DNA of 64,000 bases, taken from NCBI GenBank assembly GCA_026129255.1, contig JAHCIJ010000003.1, forward strand, positions 248,001-312,000, given 5' to 3'. The DNA is from Anaerolineales bacterium (GTDB taxonomy: Bacteria > Chloroflexota > Anaerolineae > Anaerolineales > UBA11579). The position numbers and the translations under genes were made by a program. This document shows positions 17,113 through 25,296 of the stretch, in pieces (the stretch's first letter is position 1; the number at the start of each line of letters is the position of its first letter). The notes below the pieces were generated by a model, which saw nothing but the letters and a program-made list of their open reading frames with translations, was not told the DNA's origin and searched no databases.

Positions 17113-17880
17113 TTGACCCAGCCATTGGTCACCATCGTCACGCCGTCGTACAACCAGGCGCAATACCTCGAGCGCACGATCGAATCTGTGTTGGCGCAGG
17201 AGTATGTCAACATCCAGTACATCATTGTGGATGGCGGCTCTAGCGACGGCAGTGTCGACATCATCAAGAAATACGCAGCCAGGCTGGATTGGTGGGTGTC
17301 TGAGCCCGACAAAGGCCAGGCCGATGCCATCAACAAGGGCTTTGCTCGCACGCGCGGCCAATACCAGGCTTGGATCAATGCCGATGACATCCTGCTGCCG
17401 CACGCCATCCGCGAGGCGGTGGAATTTTTGGAGCAGCAGCCTGAGGTGGGCCTGGTGTATGGCGATACCGAATTCATCGACGCGCACGGCAAGCCGCGCG
17501 GCCGCTTCCCCGCCGCCCAGACCGACTATGCGCGCATGCTGCGCGGCTATGTGCACATTCCGCAGCAGGCCACCGTGTGGCGCACTGGTTTGTGGCAGCC
17601 GCTGGACGCTGGTTTGCAATTTGCCATGGATTACGACCTGTGGGTGAATATTGCCAAGACCAGCCAGTTGCACTACCTGCCGCGGCTGTGGGCGCAGTTC
17701 CGCCTGCACGCTGATTCCAAGACCCTGCAGAACGATATGCGCGCCTGGGAGGACATGCTGCGCGTGCACCGGCGCCAGGGTGGCGGCTACCTTTCCGTCA
17801 TGCGCGTTAAATACTGGCTGCGTAAGCTATTATTTCCCTTTATCCGCGCCCGCCGCCAACGCCAGGCAGGCATCGAGTAA
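17113..17880 (+). CDS. Glycosyltransferase family 2, second of a tandem pair
   Basis: 255 residues beginning with a TTG at 17113, one base after the previous stop; GGGAG lies 8 nt upstream. Any earlier start would extend into the preceding gene in a different frame. TQPLVTIVTPSYNQAQ, IIVDGGSSDGSVDIIKKYAA and AWINADDILLPH mirror the upstream paralogue. The acceptor half keeps the DYDLWVNIAK motif but is shorter. Role: sequential sugar addition to the same glycan, inferred from the pairing. Confidence 0.86.
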   Translation: MTQPLVTIVTPSYNQAQYLERTIESVLAQEYVNIQYIIVDGGSSDGSVDIIKKYAARLDWWVSEPDKGQADAINKGFARTRGQYQAWINADDILLPHAIREAVEFLEQQPEVGLVYGDTEFIDAHGKPRGRFPAAQTDYARMLRGYVHIPQQATVWRTGLWQPLDAGLQFAMDYDLWVNIAKTSQLHYLPRLWAQFRLHADSKTLQNDMRAWEDMLRVHRRQGGGYLSVMRVKYWLRKLLFPFIRARRQRQAGIE

Positions 17881-17887
17881 GTCGTCT

Positions 17888-18637
17888 ATGGCCCAAAAAC
17901 GAACCGCTATCCCCGCTGATCCCCTGGCCGAAATTCTGGCCGCCTGGCGCCTATGGCTGCTAGGCGCGCTGCTGGGCGCGCTGCTGGCCTGGGGCGTGTA
18001 CCAACTCTTCCCGCCTGCCTACCGGGCGCGTGCCACCGTGGTGGTGGATGCCAACTTGGAAGAGGCCTGGCAATACTTCCCAGAGCGCGATCTGTTCCAT
18101 TTCTTGTTCCGCGAGACGGAGCGCATGGAAGAGCTGGCCTGGTCTGACGGCGTGCTGGGCGTGGTGGCCGAAGCCGTGCCCGCCTACCGCGTGCAGGAGT
18201 TGCGTAGCCGCGTGCTTGGCCTCAGCCACCCTTCGGATGGCGGCTGGCGCTTCTACGCCACTTCGCCAGAGGCCACTACGGCGCAGGCCTTAGCCTCCAG
18301 CTGGGCGCAGGCCTTCGTCAGCGCCGTGCAAGCCGCTGCCGTGGCTTCGCCTGAGTTGCAAGCGGCGCGGGCGCGTATGAGCGAACTACTCGCCGCTGAA
18401 CCGCCAGACGAGGCCGCCTTGTTCGAGTTGATGGGCGAAATGCAATTCCTGGCAGAGCACACCCAGGGCATCTCCATGCATACAGAGCTTTACGTCAGCC
18501 AGGCCGCCGAGCTGCCTGTGCAGCGTAACGTCAGCGTAGCCACCTACCTGTTCATGGGTTCGATCGCCGGTGCGCTGGCCGTGCCGCTGTACCTTGTGCT
18601 GGTCCCGGCGCGCTTGCGCCCTCCTCGCCGCGCATGA
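17888..18637 (+). CDS. Wzz-like chain-length/polysaccharide co-polymerase protein
   Basis: 249 residues with a transmembrane helix near residues 20-42 (LWLLGALLGALLAWGVYQLF), a helical extracytoplasmic domain and a second helix at about 217-238, the topology of Wzz/PCP proteins. YRARATVVVDANLEEAW follows the first helix as in that family. No kinase domain is attached. ATG 17888 is preferred; the longer frame overlaps the GT2 gene. It directly precedes the ligase/polymerase-like gene and probably sets glycan chain length. Sequence signatures are weak, so the call rests on topology and context. Confidence 0.65.
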   Translation: MAQKRTAIPADPLAEILAAWRLWLLGALLGALLAWGVYQLFPPAYRARATVVVDANLEEAWQYFPERDLFHFLFRETERMEELAWSDGVLGVVAEAVPAYRVQELRSRVLGLSHPSDGGWRFYATSPEATTAQALASSWAQAFVSAVQAAAVASPELQAARARMSELLAAEPPDEAALFELMGEMQFLAEHTQGISMHTELYVSQAAELPVQRNVSVATYLFMGSIAGALAVPLYLVLVPARLRPPRRA

Positions 18638-20124
18638 GCCGCTTGCTTTCAAACCGCAATCTCAAACGCATCGCCACGGCCCTTTGGGCGCTATTGGTGT
18701 TGGGCTTGCCCATCACCAGCTTCCGTTACATCCCCGGGCCATTAGGGCTTGCCCAGATCAAGCCGTTCTCCATGTTGCCACTGGCTGCCTTGCTGCCGGT
18801 ATTGTTGTGGCTGCACTGGCGCGATAAACGCCTGCCGCTGCCGGTCAACATCCGCCCGCTGCTGGCCTTCTTGCTGTTTGCTGCGGCGGGTAGCGCCATC
18901 GCCGTGCTGTACGCGCCAGAACCGCTGCGCGGCGCAGATGTCGAAGGCCGTATTCTACGCGGTTGGATCTCGCTTCTTGTGGGGCTGGGCTTCTTCCTGG
19001 CAGCTTTCTGGATGAACCGCAGCCAAAAAGACCTGCATTTCACGTTACGTTGGCTGTATACCGGGCTGGCTGTCACCATCCTGTGGAGCATCATTCAGGC
19101 GCTGGCTATCCACACTGAGCTGGTGACCACCGCATGGGCTAATTCGGTACAACTGGCGTTTTCGGAACACCCGCTGTTTCCCCAAAGAGTAAGCGGCCTG
19201 GCCTATGAGCCCTCCTGGCTGGCTGACCAGTTAGTGGGGCTGTACATGCCCTGGCTGTTCGCCGCGGTGCTTCTGCGCAGCTCGCTGACGCGCTGGCGCT
19301 GGCTGGAGCCGGTGCTCTTGCTGCTCACGCTGGCTGTGCTGCTGCTCACTTATTCGCGCGGTGGCTTGCTCATCGCCATCGTATGCGCCGGCGTGGTGTT
19401 TGTGCTGGCCGGGCGCCCAGCACTGCAACGCGTTTGGGATTGGTACCGTGCGCCGTTTAATAGCAAGCCATTGCGCCGTGCAAAAGCGGGCAGCCGTAAG
19501 CAGCCCGCAGCTATCGCCCTGCGCCTCGGCCTGGCGTTTGTCGCTATGTTCGCCCTGGTGGCGGCGGGCAGCTTCCTCGCCAGCTATGACTACATCACCA
19601 GTCTGTGGGAACCTAGCGAGAACGAAGAGCGCAATCTTGTAGAGTACGTCATCGACATCAGTGCCGGGCCGCGTTTGGCCTATGCTGTGGCGGGCTACCA
19701 TGTCTTTGAGGCCGCGCCGCTTACTGGAGTGGGGCTGGGCGCCAGCGGGCTGTACCTGTTCCCCGAATTCCCAGATTGGTCTTACACCATCCCCGAGATC
19801 GCCCGCCAGCTCAGCCCGGATTCAGACATCGTCCCCAATATCAAGAATCTGCACATACGCCTGCTGGCTGAAACCGGCCTGCCCGGTTTCTGGCTCTTCA
19901 CCATCTTCTTTGTCTCTTTCCTCGCTTTATTGCGCCAGATGTGGGTAGCAAAAGATGGGTTTTATCGTTTTGTAGCCGTGGCGGGTGTTTTTGCCTGGGT
20001 GGCTACGCTGTTGCGTAATTTCACCCAGGATTCGTTCACCTTCCCGCTGATGTGGGTATTATTCGGCTTGCTGGCCGGGGTTTATCCACAGCAGCACGAT
20101 CAACTGAAAGGGTTCCATGAATAG
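18634..20124 (+). CDS. O-antigen ligase/polymerase-like membrane protein
   Basis: 496 residues with about 11 transmembrane segments and one large periplasm-facing loop near residues 310-400, the Wzy_C/O-antigen-ligase layout. The segment RVSGLAYEPSWLADQLVG and the loop motif HVFEAAPLTGVGLGASGLY (compare the family's H-x-NP-xx-G) are visible, as is a run of LLLTLAVLLLTYSRGG. It would polymerise or ligate the lipid-linked glycan on the outer face. The start overlaps the Wzz-like stop by 4 bp. Confidence 0.78.
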   Translation: MSRLLSNRNLKRIATALWALLVLGLPITSFRYIPGPLGLAQIKPFSMLPLAALLPVLLWLHWRDKRLPLPVNIRPLLAFLLFAAAGSAIAVLYAPEPLRGADVEGRILRGWISLLVGLGFFLAAFWMNRSQKDLHFTLRWLYTGLAVTILWSIIQALAIHTELVTTAWANSVQLAFSEHPLFPQRVSGLAYEPSWLADQLVGLYMPWLFAAVLLRSSLTRWRWLEPVLLLLTLAVLLLTYSRGGLLIAIVCAGVVFVLAGRPALQRVWDWYRAPFNSKPLRRAKAGSRKQPAAIALRLGLAFVAMFALVAAGSFLASYDYITSLWEPSENEERNLVEYVIDISAGPRLAYAVAGYHVFEAAPLTGVGLGASGLYLFPEFPDWSYTIPEIARQLSPDSDIVPNIKNLHIRLLAETGLPGFWLFTIFFVSFLALLRQMWVAKDGFYRFVAVAGVFAWVATLLRNFTQDSFTFPLMWVLFGLLAGVYPQQHDQLKGFHE

Positions 20125-22135
20125 AACTACGTTGCTAATACTTGCTATTGTTGCTGTGACTTTGCTGATCGCTTGCATTGCCTGCTTTGCCATCGGAGGC
20201 TTAGGCGCGCTCTGGTTTATCAATATTGAGCCGGACGATCTGATTGAGATGCTGCTGGAAGATAACCCTTCACCTCAACCCAACTTGCTCGGCCCCACGC
20301 CGCAGATGAATATCAGTGACACTCCTATCTCTGACGAGACGCTGCGCGTGCTGGAGCAAACCATCGTGCCGGAGAACGACCCGGCGGACATTGCCAGCCG
20401 TCTGCAGGGCATCCTTAGCATTCCTGACTCGGTGCCTTACGCCGGCCCATTCCGCGTCGGCGACCAAAAGAACTTCTGGGTCACCAACAGCGATACCAAC
20501 CAGACCTCACAACGTCTGGCTACACTGCGCTATGCGGGCGAGATCGTGTATTTTTGGATCGAGAACGGCGTGAGCTTTAACCAGGGTCACCTTGAAGCGC
20601 TGGCCAGAACTTTCGAAGAGCAGATGTATCCCACGAATCGCAACTTCTTTGGCAGTGAGTGGAGCCCGGGCATTGATAATGACCCGCACATCTACATCCT
20701 CTACACTACGGGTATGGGTTTCAACGTGGCAGGCTACTTCTCCTCCGCAGATGAGATCCACCCCATCGCTCGTCCAGACTCCAATGCGCATGAAATGTTC
20801 CTCATCAACGCAGGCAACAGCCCGCTGGATGATGAATACACCTATGGTGTGCTGGCTCACGAATACCAGCACATGATCCACTGGAACACCGATCGCAACG
20901 AGACCAGCTGGATCAACGAAGGCTTGTCTGAGCTGGCAACCTTGTTGAATGGCTACGTGCACACCGGTTTTATCAACCAGTACACCAATAACCCAGACCA
21001 CCAGCTGAATGATTGGCCCAACCATGACTACACCACGCCTTACTACGGCGCGGCCTTCTCGTTCGTGACCTACTTCCTGGAGCGCTTTGGCCCTGAGGCT
21101 ACGCAAGCCCTGGTGGCCGACCCCGCCAATGGGCTCGACTCTATCGATAACGTGCTGCGCCTCGAAGGCGCCACCGATGGCCTCACCGGCCAACAGATCC
21201 TGGCTGATGACGTTGTGTTGGATTGGGTCATCACCAACTATCTGGGCGATGGCAGTGTTGCCGACGGGCGCTATCACTTCCCGCAGTATGGGGATCAGAT
21301 CTACCTGCGCACCTACCCCACGGAGACCCTCTCGAACTGCAGCGCCTCCCAGGAAACCCGCGATGTGCATCAATACGGTGTGGATTACATCAACATCCGC
21401 TGTGCCGATGCCACCACGCTGCACTTTGAAGGCTCCGCCAGCACGCAACTCATCCCGCAGAATGCGTACTCCGGCCGCTATGCCTTCTGGTCCAACAAGG
21501 GTGACGAATCGGACATGACCCTGACACGCGAGTTTGACCTGCGCGGCGTCACTGGCCCCATCTCGTTGGACTACTACATTTGGTACAACATCGAAGAGGA
21601 CTGGGACTACGGCTATGCACTTGCCTCCACCAATGGCGGCGTCACATGGGACTTTTTGCGCACGCCCAGCGGTACCGGCTCCAACCCCACCGGCGGCAAC
21701 TATGGCTGGGGCTACACCGGCTTCTCGGGCGGCGCAGAACCCGGCAGCTGGGTGCGGGAGAGTGTAGACCTCTCCGACTATGCTGGTGAGCAAGTCTTGC
21801 TGCGTTTTGAGTACATCACGGATGCCGCCGTGAATGGCGAAGGCTTCATGGTGGATGACATCAGCATCCCCGCCTTGGGCTATTTTGAAGATTTCGAGCA
21901 GGGCAATGGTGGCTGGGAAGCCGCAGGCTTTGCCCGTGTGGAGAATCTCTTGCCGCAGAACTTCCGCCTGGCGCTCATTCGCCACGGCGCTCAGACCACG
22001 GTGGAGATCCTGGATGTGCCCGCCGGCAACCGCCTGGCCATCGACATTGCCGCAGATGATGACGTCACCCTGGTAGTGGTGGGTACCACGCGCTTCACTC
22101 GCCAGACCGCCGTCTACCGTTTCTGGTTTGAGTAG
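20117..22135 (+). CDS. Secreted immune-inhibitor-A-like zinc metalloprotease
   Basis: 672 residues. An N-terminal hydrophobic helix (6-34) acts as signal or anchor, followed by a Pro/Asn-rich linker. The catalytic site is LAHEYQHMIHWN (His248, Glu249, His252) with the downstream Glu in WINEGLSELATL, a gluzincin-like arrangement typical of M6-related proteins of Chloroflexota. From about 430 there are beta-sandwich modules with MAM/immune-inhibitor features (GYALASTNGGVTWDFL, VDDISIPALGYFEDFE). It overlaps the O-antigen-ligase-like gene by 8 bp and closes the glycan operon; a terminator follows. Substrate unknown. Confidence 0.8.
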   Translation: MNRTTLLILAIVAVTLLIACIACFAIGGLGALWFINIEPDDLIEMLLEDNPSPQPNLLGPTPQMNISDTPISDETLRVLEQTIVPENDPADIASRLQGILSIPDSVPYAGPFRVGDQKNFWVTNSDTNQTSQRLATLRYAGEIVYFWIENGVSFNQGHLEALARTFEEQMYPTNRNFFGSEWSPGIDNDPHIYILYTTGMGFNVAGYFSSADEIHPIARPDSNAHEMFLINAGNSPLDDEYTYGVLAHEYQHMIHWNTDRNETSWINEGLSELATLLNGYVHTGFINQYTNNPDHQLNDWPNHDYTTPYYGAAFSFVTYFLERFGPEATQALVADPANGLDSIDNVLRLEGATDGLTGQQILADDVVLDWVITNYLGDGSVADGRYHFPQYGDQIYLRTYPTETLSNCSASQETRDVHQYGVDYINIRCADATTLHFEGSASTQLIPQNAYSGRYAFWSNKGDESDMTLTREFDLRGVTGPISLDYYIWYNIEEDWDYGYALASTNGGVTWDFLRTPSGTGSNPTGGNYGWGYTGFSGGAEPGSWVRESVDLSDYAGEQVLLRFEYITDAAVNGEGFMVDDISIPALGYFEDFEQGNGGWEAAGFARVENLLPQNFRLALIRHGAQTTVEILDVPAGNRLAIDIAADDDVTLVVVGTTRFTRQTAVYRFWFE

Positions 22136-22151
22136 CCTGCAACCACAAACT

Positions 22152-22187
22152 AAAAAAGGCCGCCCGTAGGGGCGGCCTTTTTGTTTT
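22152..22187 (+). terminator. Rho-independent terminator of the glycan operon
   Basis: Eight-bp perfect GC stem GGCCGCCC/GGGCGGCC with a GTAG loop, preceded by six A and followed by five T and then TGTTTT. The A-rich 5' flank makes it bidirectional, also serving the convergent YtxH gene. Confidence 0.92.
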
Positions 22188-22199
22188 GCATGTAAGCGC

Positions 22200-22436
22200 T
22201 TAGCGGTCTTCCAGCGGGATCTCACGCACTGGGCTGCGCATGCTGCTCAGTTGGCGCTCCAGCTCACCACGGCGCTCACCGGCGGCTTCACTGAGCTCAT
22301 CGCGCACGCGGCTCCAGCGGCTGCGCAGCTGGCCGCGTAGGTCCTCGCCCGAGCTCGGGGCCGCCAGGATGGCAATGCTGCTGCCGATCAAGGCACCGCT
22401 TACTACACCCAACAGGAAAGCAAAAAATTGCCTCAT
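22200..22436 (-). CDS. YtxH domain small membrane protein
   Basis: 78 residues. A glycine-zipper transmembrane helix FFAFLLGVVSGALIGSSIAI is followed by LAAPSSGEDLRGQLRSRW, the usual YtxH pattern of a helix then APxSGxxxR, and a charged amphipathic tail. YtxH proteins are small envelope/stress proteins of unclear function. AAGGAG lies 8 nt before the ATG, and TATAAT lies about 30 nt upstream. It converges on the glycan operon terminator. Confidence 0.8.
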   Translation of the reverse strand: MRQFFAFLLGVVSGALIGSSIAILAAPSSGEDLRGQLRSRWSRVRDELSEAAGERRGELERQLSSMRSPVREIPLEDR

Positions 22437-22464
22437 TATCTATTCTCCTTGTTCGCCTTGGCTA

Positions 22465-22470
22465 ATTATA
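22465..22470 (-). promoter_or_regulatory. -10 element for the YtxH gene
   Basis: On the minus strand this reads TATAAT, a perfect -10, about 28 nt before the start codon with AAGGAG between. The -35 candidate at 17 bp (TAGTAC) is poor. Confidence 0.5.
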
Positions 22471-22514
22471 ACGAGCGGCGAGGCCGTGTACTACTGTGTT
22501 GGCAGCACTCACGC

Positions 22515-22520
22515 TATAAT
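22515..22520 (+). promoter_or_regulatory. -10 element for the panB leader
   Basis: Perfect TATAAT. Transcription would begin near 22527, just before the first hairpin of the leader. No good -35 is visible at 16-18 bp. Confidence 0.5.
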
Positions 22521-22530
22521 TAAGTTACTG

Positions 22531-22642
22531 CTTGGACCCCACTCGGGGCCGAGACGGTAGACAAATCCAGTATGACTGCGCCGGGCAGAGTTCTTGCCCC
22601 AGCGCAGCTGTCTGCCGCCTTTCAAAGCTGGGCGGCTTTTTT
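22531..22642 (+). promoter_or_regulatory. panB leader: pan-motif-like RNA with attenuator
   Basis: Two hairpins precede a terminator. Hairpin 1: CTTGG (22531-22535)/CCGAG (22549-22553) and CCCC/GGGG around loop ACTC, leaving a bulged A at 22536. Hairpin 2: CTGCGC (22576-22581)/GCGCAG (22602-22607) with inner GGGCA/TGCCC. An outer helix CGGTAGAC (22555-22562)/GTCTGCCG (22610-22617) encloses hairpin 2. The terminator GCCGCC (22614-22619)/GGCGGC (22631-22636) plus six T shares bases 22614-22617 with that helix, so the two are exclusive. The pan motif is a known candidate cis-regulatory RNA before panB/C/D in Chloroflexi, Firmicutes and Deltaproteobacteria; family membership is inferred. Confidence 0.75.
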
Positions 22643-22671
22643 GTTCCCAGCTGTCATTGTGCGGAGGTTCC

Positions 22672-23556
22672 ATGTCCACAGAAGCACCCAAGGCCGCCGG
22701 CGCAGCTACGCGTCCCAAGGTCACCACACGCACCTTCCGGCAAATGAAGAAGGATGGCCAGCCCATCACCATGCTGACCGCCTATGACTATCCCACTGCC
22801 CTGGCGCAGGAGCGCGCTGGGGTGGATGCCATCCTGGTGGGCGATTCGCTGGGCATGGTGGTGCTGGGTTACCCCAACACGCTGCCTGTCACCATGGAAG
22901 ATATGCTGCACCATTGCAAGGCGGTGGCGCGCGGCGCCCAGACCCCTATGCTGATCGGCGATCTGCCTTTCATGTCCTACCAGGTGTCTGTGCAGCAGGC
23001 TGTGGCCAATGCCGGGCGCTTTTTGCAAGAGGCCAGCATGGACGCCGTCAAGCTGGAGGGCGGCCAGGAGCGTGCCGAGGCCGTGCGCCAGATCGTGGCT
23101 GCCGGGATCCCCGTCATGGGCCACCTGGGGCTCACACCGCAGAGCGTGAATACGCTCGGCGGCTTCCGCCCGCAGGCGCGTACCAAGTCAGCGGCGCGCA
23201 AGCTCATCGAGGATGCGCTTGCGCTGCAGGAGGCCGGCGCCTTCAGCGTCGTGCTCGAATCGGTGCCAGACCGCCTGGCCGAGTGGATCTCCAAGAAGCT
23301 CAGCATCCCCACCATCGGCATCGGCGCCGGCGTGGGCTGTGACGGCCAGGTACTCGTCACGCATGATCTGCTCGGTTTGTTCGATCGCTTTACTCCCAAA
23401 TTTGTCAAAAAATATGCTGACCTGCACACCACCATGGTGGATGCCTTTGGCGTCTATATTCAAGAAGTGCAGGCGCGCAGCTTCCCCATGGACGAGCACA
23501 GCGTAGCTATCAAAGACGAAGCGTGGGACGCGCTGCTCAAGGAGTTGGGAGACTAA
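22672..23556 (+). CDS. panB: 3-methyl-2-oxobutanoate hydroxymethyltransferase
   Basis: First step of pantothenate synthesis: adds hydroxymethyl from methylene-THF to alpha-ketoisovalerate. 294 residues. The TIM-barrel signatures ITMLTAYDYPTALAQERAGVD, ILVGDSLGMVVLGYPNTLPV and the metal ligands GDLPFMSY and KLEGG, plus GHLGLTPQS and IGIGAGVGCDGQVLV, are all present. ATG 22672 follows GGAGG at 22663; the longer frame from 22594 would run through the leader terminator. An N-terminal tail of about 15 residues is extra. Confidence 0.97.
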   Translation: MSTEAPKAAGAATRPKVTTRTFRQMKKDGQPITMLTAYDYPTALAQERAGVDAILVGDSLGMVVLGYPNTLPVTMEDMLHHCKAVARGAQTPMLIGDLPFMSYQVSVQQAVANAGRFLQEASMDAVKLEGGQERAEAVRQIVAAGIPVMGHLGLTPQSVNTLGGFRPQARTKSAARKLIEDALALQEAGAFSVVLESVPDRLAEWISKKLSIPTIGIGAGVGCDGQVLVTHDLLGLFDRFTPKFVKKYADLHTTMVDAFGVYIQEVQARSFPMDEHSVAIKDEAWDALLKELGD

Positions 23557-24453
23557 GTGTCCACCCTCATCGTCGGCAGCGGTGCGCTGGCCTGCCTGTT
23601 CGCCGCCCGCCTGGCCGCCATCGGCGAGCCGGTGAACCTGCTCGCCAGCTGGCCTGAAGGGTTGCACGCGCTGCAGACTGATGGCGTCGCGCTGGAGGTG
23701 GACGGCACGCGCACTCAGTTCCCCGTGCGCGCCAGCAGCGACCCACAAGACTTTGCGGGGGCAACGCGTGCCCTGGTGCTGGTCAAGAGTTGGCAGACCG
23801 CGCGCGCCGCCGAACAGTTGCAGGCCTGCCTTGCGCCGGATGGCGTGGCGCTTACCTTGCAAAATGGCCTGGGCAACCAGGAGACCTTGCAAGCCGCGTT
23901 GGGCGCGCCGCGCGTCGCCGTGGGCGTCATCACCACCGGCGCTACGCTGGTGAGCCCGGGCATAGTGCGCTGGGGCGGCGATGGCATCATCACCCTCGGC
24001 GCGCATGCTCAGCAGGCCAGTTTTGCGGCGCTCTTTGAGCAGGCTGGTTTTCAAGTCAATCTGGCGGAAAGTGTCGCCTCGGTGCAGTGGAGCAAGCTCG
24101 CCATCAACGCCGCCATTAATCCACTCACGGCATTGCTGAACATTCCCAACGGCGAGCTGCTCACGCGCCCGGCCGCCGCGGCGCTCAGCGCCCAACTGGC
24201 GCAGGAAGCCGCGTCCGTGGCCGCCGCCTTACAGATCCCACTGACCTTTGCCGACCCTGTCGCCGCTGCCCAAGACGTGGCGCGCCGCACCACCGCCAAT
24301 CACTCCTCCATGCTGCAGGATGTGCAGCGCGGCGCGCCCACCGAGATCGAGGCCATTTGCGGCGCCATCGTGCGCGCCGGGCAGGCTGCGGGTGTGCCTA
24401 CCCCTGTCAATGAAACAGTATGGAAACTGGTGGAGGCCCTGAAACCTGCATGA
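23557..24453 (+). CDS. panE: 2-dehydropantoate 2-reductase
   Basis: NADPH-dependent reduction of ketopantoate to pantoate. 298 residues from a GTG directly abutting the panB stop, with GGGAG upstream. The NADP loop is STLIVGSGALACLFAARLAA. Family motifs VLVKSWQTARAA, LTLQNGLGNQETL, the catalytic Lys in VQWSKLAINAAINPLTALL and HSSMLQDVQRGAPTEIEAI follow in order. Usual length. Its stop overlaps panC by 4 bp. Confidence 0.95.
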   Translation: MSTLIVGSGALACLFAARLAAIGEPVNLLASWPEGLHALQTDGVALEVDGTRTQFPVRASSDPQDFAGATRALVLVKSWQTARAAEQLQACLAPDGVALTLQNGLGNQETLQAALGAPRVAVGVITTGATLVSPGIVRWGGDGIITLGAHAQQASFAALFEQAGFQVNLAESVASVQWSKLAINAAINPLTALLNIPNGELLTRPAAAALSAQLAQEAASVAAALQIPLTFADPVAAAQDVARRTTANHSSMLQDVQRGAPTEIEAICGAIVRAGQAAGVPTPVNETVWKLVEALKPA

Positions 24454-25283
24454 AGACCGTAACCACCTTGAGCGAACTGCGCGCAGCCCGCGCCGCTTTG
24501 GCAGGCACGGTAGGCTTTGTGCCCACGATGGGCTATTTACACGCCGGGCATATCTCGCTGGTACAGCTCGCTAAGCGAGACTGCACCTCGGTCATCGTCA
24601 GCATCTTCGTCAACCCGGCTCAGTTCGGCCCTAACGAAGATCTGGATGCCTACCCGCGTGACATCCCGCGTGATCTGCAGATGCTGCAAGAAGCCGGGGT
24701 AGACCTCGTGTGGCTGCCCACGCCCGAGGTCATGTACCCGCCGGGTTTCCAAACCTGGATCGATCTTGACGAGATCACGCAACCGCTCGAAGGCGGCATG
24801 CGCCCCGGCCACTTCCGCGGTGTCGCCACGGTAGTGGCCAAGCTGTTCAACGCCGTGGGGCCAGACAAAGCTTACTTCGGCCAGAAGGATGCCCAGCAGG
24901 TCGCCGTCGTCAAGCGCATGGCGCTCGATCTCAACTTCCCACTGGACATCGTAGTCGGCCCCACACAGCGCGAGGCGGATGGCCTGGCGCTCTCCAGCCG
25001 CAACAAGTACCTGAGCGAAGCCGAACGCGCCGCTGCCCCGGTGCTGCAGCGTGCCCTGCAGGCAGCGCAGGTTGCTTATGCCGCTGGCGAACGCAGCGCC
25101 GCCGCCCTGCGCGCCCTGATGCAACAGACAATTGAATACGAGCCAACGGCTCGTATTCAATACGTCTCCTGCGCCCACCCGCTGACTCTGCAGGAACTCG
25201 ACACTATTACCGAAGGCGCCTTGCTCTCAATGGCCGTCTATTTCGGCAAAACACGCCTCATTGACAACGTAATTTTGGACTAG
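24450..25283 (+). CDS. panC: Pantothenate synthetase
   Basis: ATP-dependent condensation of pantoate with beta-alanine. 277 residues; ATG 24450 overlaps the panE stop and gives the normal N-terminus (MKTVTTLSELRAA). VGFVPTMGYLHAGHISLV carries the HIGH-type ATP site; SIFVNPAQFGPNEDLDAYPRD, GKAYFGQKDAQQ-type DKAYFGQKDAQQVAVVKRM and LALSSRNKYLSEAER (KMSKS-equivalent) are clear. No panD (aspartate decarboxylase) is in the window. The 3' part contains a perfect 14-bp inverted repeat. Confidence 0.97.
   Translation: MKTVTTLSELRAARAALAGTVGFVPTMGYLHAGHISLVQLAKRDCTSVIVSIFVNPAQFGPNEDLDAYPRDIPRDLQMLQEAGVDLVWLPTPEVMYPPGFQTWIDLDEITQPLEGGMRPGHFRGVATVVAKLFNAVGPDKAYFGQKDAQQVAVVKRMALDLNFPLDIVVGPTQREADGLALSSRNKYLSEAERAAAPVLQRALQAAQVAYAAGERSAAALRALMQQTIEYEPTARIQYVSCAHPLTLQELDTITEGALLSMAVYFGKTRLIDNVILD
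25131..25161 (+). repeat. Perfect 14-bp inverted repeat inside panC
   Basis: ATTGAATACGAGCC (25131-25144), loop AAC, then GGCTCGTATTCAAT (25148-25161), a 14-bp perfect stem. It encodes IEYEPTARIQY and keeps the frame. No T-run follows, so it is not a terminator. Confidence 0.9.
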
Positions 25284-25296
25284 AAAGGCAGAAATC

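Noticed and set aside
20082..20090. Single TTATCCACA nonamer
   Set aside because: Isolated inside the coding sequence of the O-antigen-ligase-like gene; compatible with chance and not part of a cluster.
20507..22225. 572-codon open frame on the minus strand
   Set aside because: Antisense to the metalloprotease; lacks domain motifs, and long antisense frames are common in this GC-rich sequence.
22499..22504. TTGGCA as -35 of the panB promoter
   Set aside because: Only 10 bp from the TATAAT; too close for sigma-70-type recognition.
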